Part shown: positions 4,828 through 5,107 of the stretch, one piece after another
Numbering within the stretch: position 1 is the first letter of the stretch
Layout: every line of letters begins with the position of its first letter
DNA from: an uncultured Faecalibacterium sp.
GTDB taxonomy: Bacteria; Bacillota; Clostridia; Oscillospirales; Ruminococcaceae
DNA: 5,107 bases
Reading direction: 5' to 3'
NCBI GenBank assembly: GCA_900765705.1
Contig: CAAFSR010000218.1
Coordinates: 1-5,107 of the forward strand
Position numbers and translations under genes: made by a program
Notes under the pieces: generated by a model
Database searches by the model: none
What the model was told of the DNA's origin: nothing
The model's input: only the letters and a program-made list of their open reading frames with translations

Positions 4828-5107
4828 ATGAAAACTCTGTTCCGTATTCTTGGCACGGCTGCTGCCGTGGCCGTCACCGGCGCTGCCATCGTGGTGCTGG
4901 ACAAGATCCTGAACCAGAAGGACCCGCTCCATGTGGAGGAGGTCGAGTTCCCGGAGGACGCCGAGCAGGACGCTGCAGAGGCTGAAAAGACCGCCGAAGC
5001 CTACGCTGAGGCCGAGGCCAAGGAAGAGGCCAAGGAAGAGGCCAAGGCTGCCGATGCCGCTGCGGACGCTGCTGAAGAGGCTGCACCGGAAGCGCCCGCC
5101 GAGGACG
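4828..5107 (+). CDS. Membrane-anchored Ala/Glu-rich protein (partial, runs off right edge)
   Basis: The ATG at 4828 has a near-ideal ribosome site (AAGGAGG, 4814-4820) 7 bases upstream, and it begins 28 bases after the previous stop, so it probably belongs to the same operon. Ninety-three codons are visible. Residues 1-6 are basic (MKTLFR), then about residues 7-24 form a hydrophobic Ala/Val/Ile segment ending in a Leu-Asp, with no obvious signal peptidase or lipobox site. This looks like a signal anchor, although a cleaved signal peptide cannot be excluded. After about residue 30 the chain is dominated by Glu, Ala, Lys and Asp, with EAKEEAKEEAK, and is likely extended or helical/coiled. The remaining C-terminus is unseen, so no function is assigned. 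The acidic tail is not His- or Cys-rich in the visible part. Confidence 0.75.
   Translation, partial: MKTLFRILGTAAAVAVTGAAIVVLDKILNQKDPLHVEEVEFPEDAEQDAAEAEKTAEAYAEAEAKEEAKEEAKAADAAADAAEEAAPEAPAED
5014..5046 (+). repeat. 12-base tandem repeat in the Ala/Glu-rich gene
   Basis: GAGGCCAAGGAA occurs exactly at 5014-5025 and 5026-5037, followed by a partial third copy (GAGGCCAAG) at 5038-5046. It encodes EAKE-EAKE-EAK in frame. The exact DNA identity suggests recent expansion or slippage, unlike the older repeat in the CobW-like gene. Confidence 0.85.

Overview
The window looks like a chromosomal segment of a GC-rich, Gram-positive gut anaerobe. The strong purine-rich Shine-Dalgarno sites (AAGGAGG, AAGGAG), the GC- and CTG-rich codon use and the protein styles suggest Oscillospiraceae/Ruminococcaceae, possibly Faecalibacterium or a relative. 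This is an inference from composition and remembered family resemblance, not from a search.

Left half, minus strand. Positions 1-236 hold the N-terminal 78 codons of a gene that runs off the left edge. It resembles the receiver domain of an AgrA/LytTR-type response regulator, but the phospho-acceptor Asp appears to be Glu and the upstream acidic pair is lost, so it is probably a pseudo-receiver. A strong hairpin (323-358) separates it from a complete 599-codon aminopeptidase P of the long, three-domain Xaa-Pro aminopeptidase type (407-2206), with all metal ligands intact.

Centre, 2207-2524. This divergent intergenic region carries a plausible extended -10 promoter for the peptidase (minus strand) and a consensus extended -10 (TGTTATAAT) for the rightward operon. 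The leader of that operon contains a 9-bp direct repeat (ATTGCGA twice) and a possible 25-codon, three-cysteine small ORF whose stop overlaps the next start codon (ATGA).

Right half, plus strand. Three closely spaced genes appear to form an operon. The first (2525-3799) is a COG0523/CobW G3E GTPase with an intact CxCC metal site and a very large His/Asp/Glu/Cys repeat insert of about 118 residues, containing 49 His and 10 Cys. The second (3837-4799) is a P-loop protein related to COG0523 that lacks CxCC; its C-terminal third resembles the YcgQ/TIGR03943 (DUF1980) family. The third (4828 to the right edge) starts with one membrane segment and continues as an Ala/Glu/Lys-rich tail.

The simplest reading is a transition-metal (most likely zinc) handling operon: one GTPase chaperone with a metal-buffering domain, a second partner NTPase that may have lost direct metal binding, and a membrane-anchored protein. 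The metal and the client proteins cannot be determined from sequence alone. The most distinctive elements are the repeat insert, the COG0523-like/YcgQ-like fusion, the possible Cys leader peptide and the pseudo-receiver.
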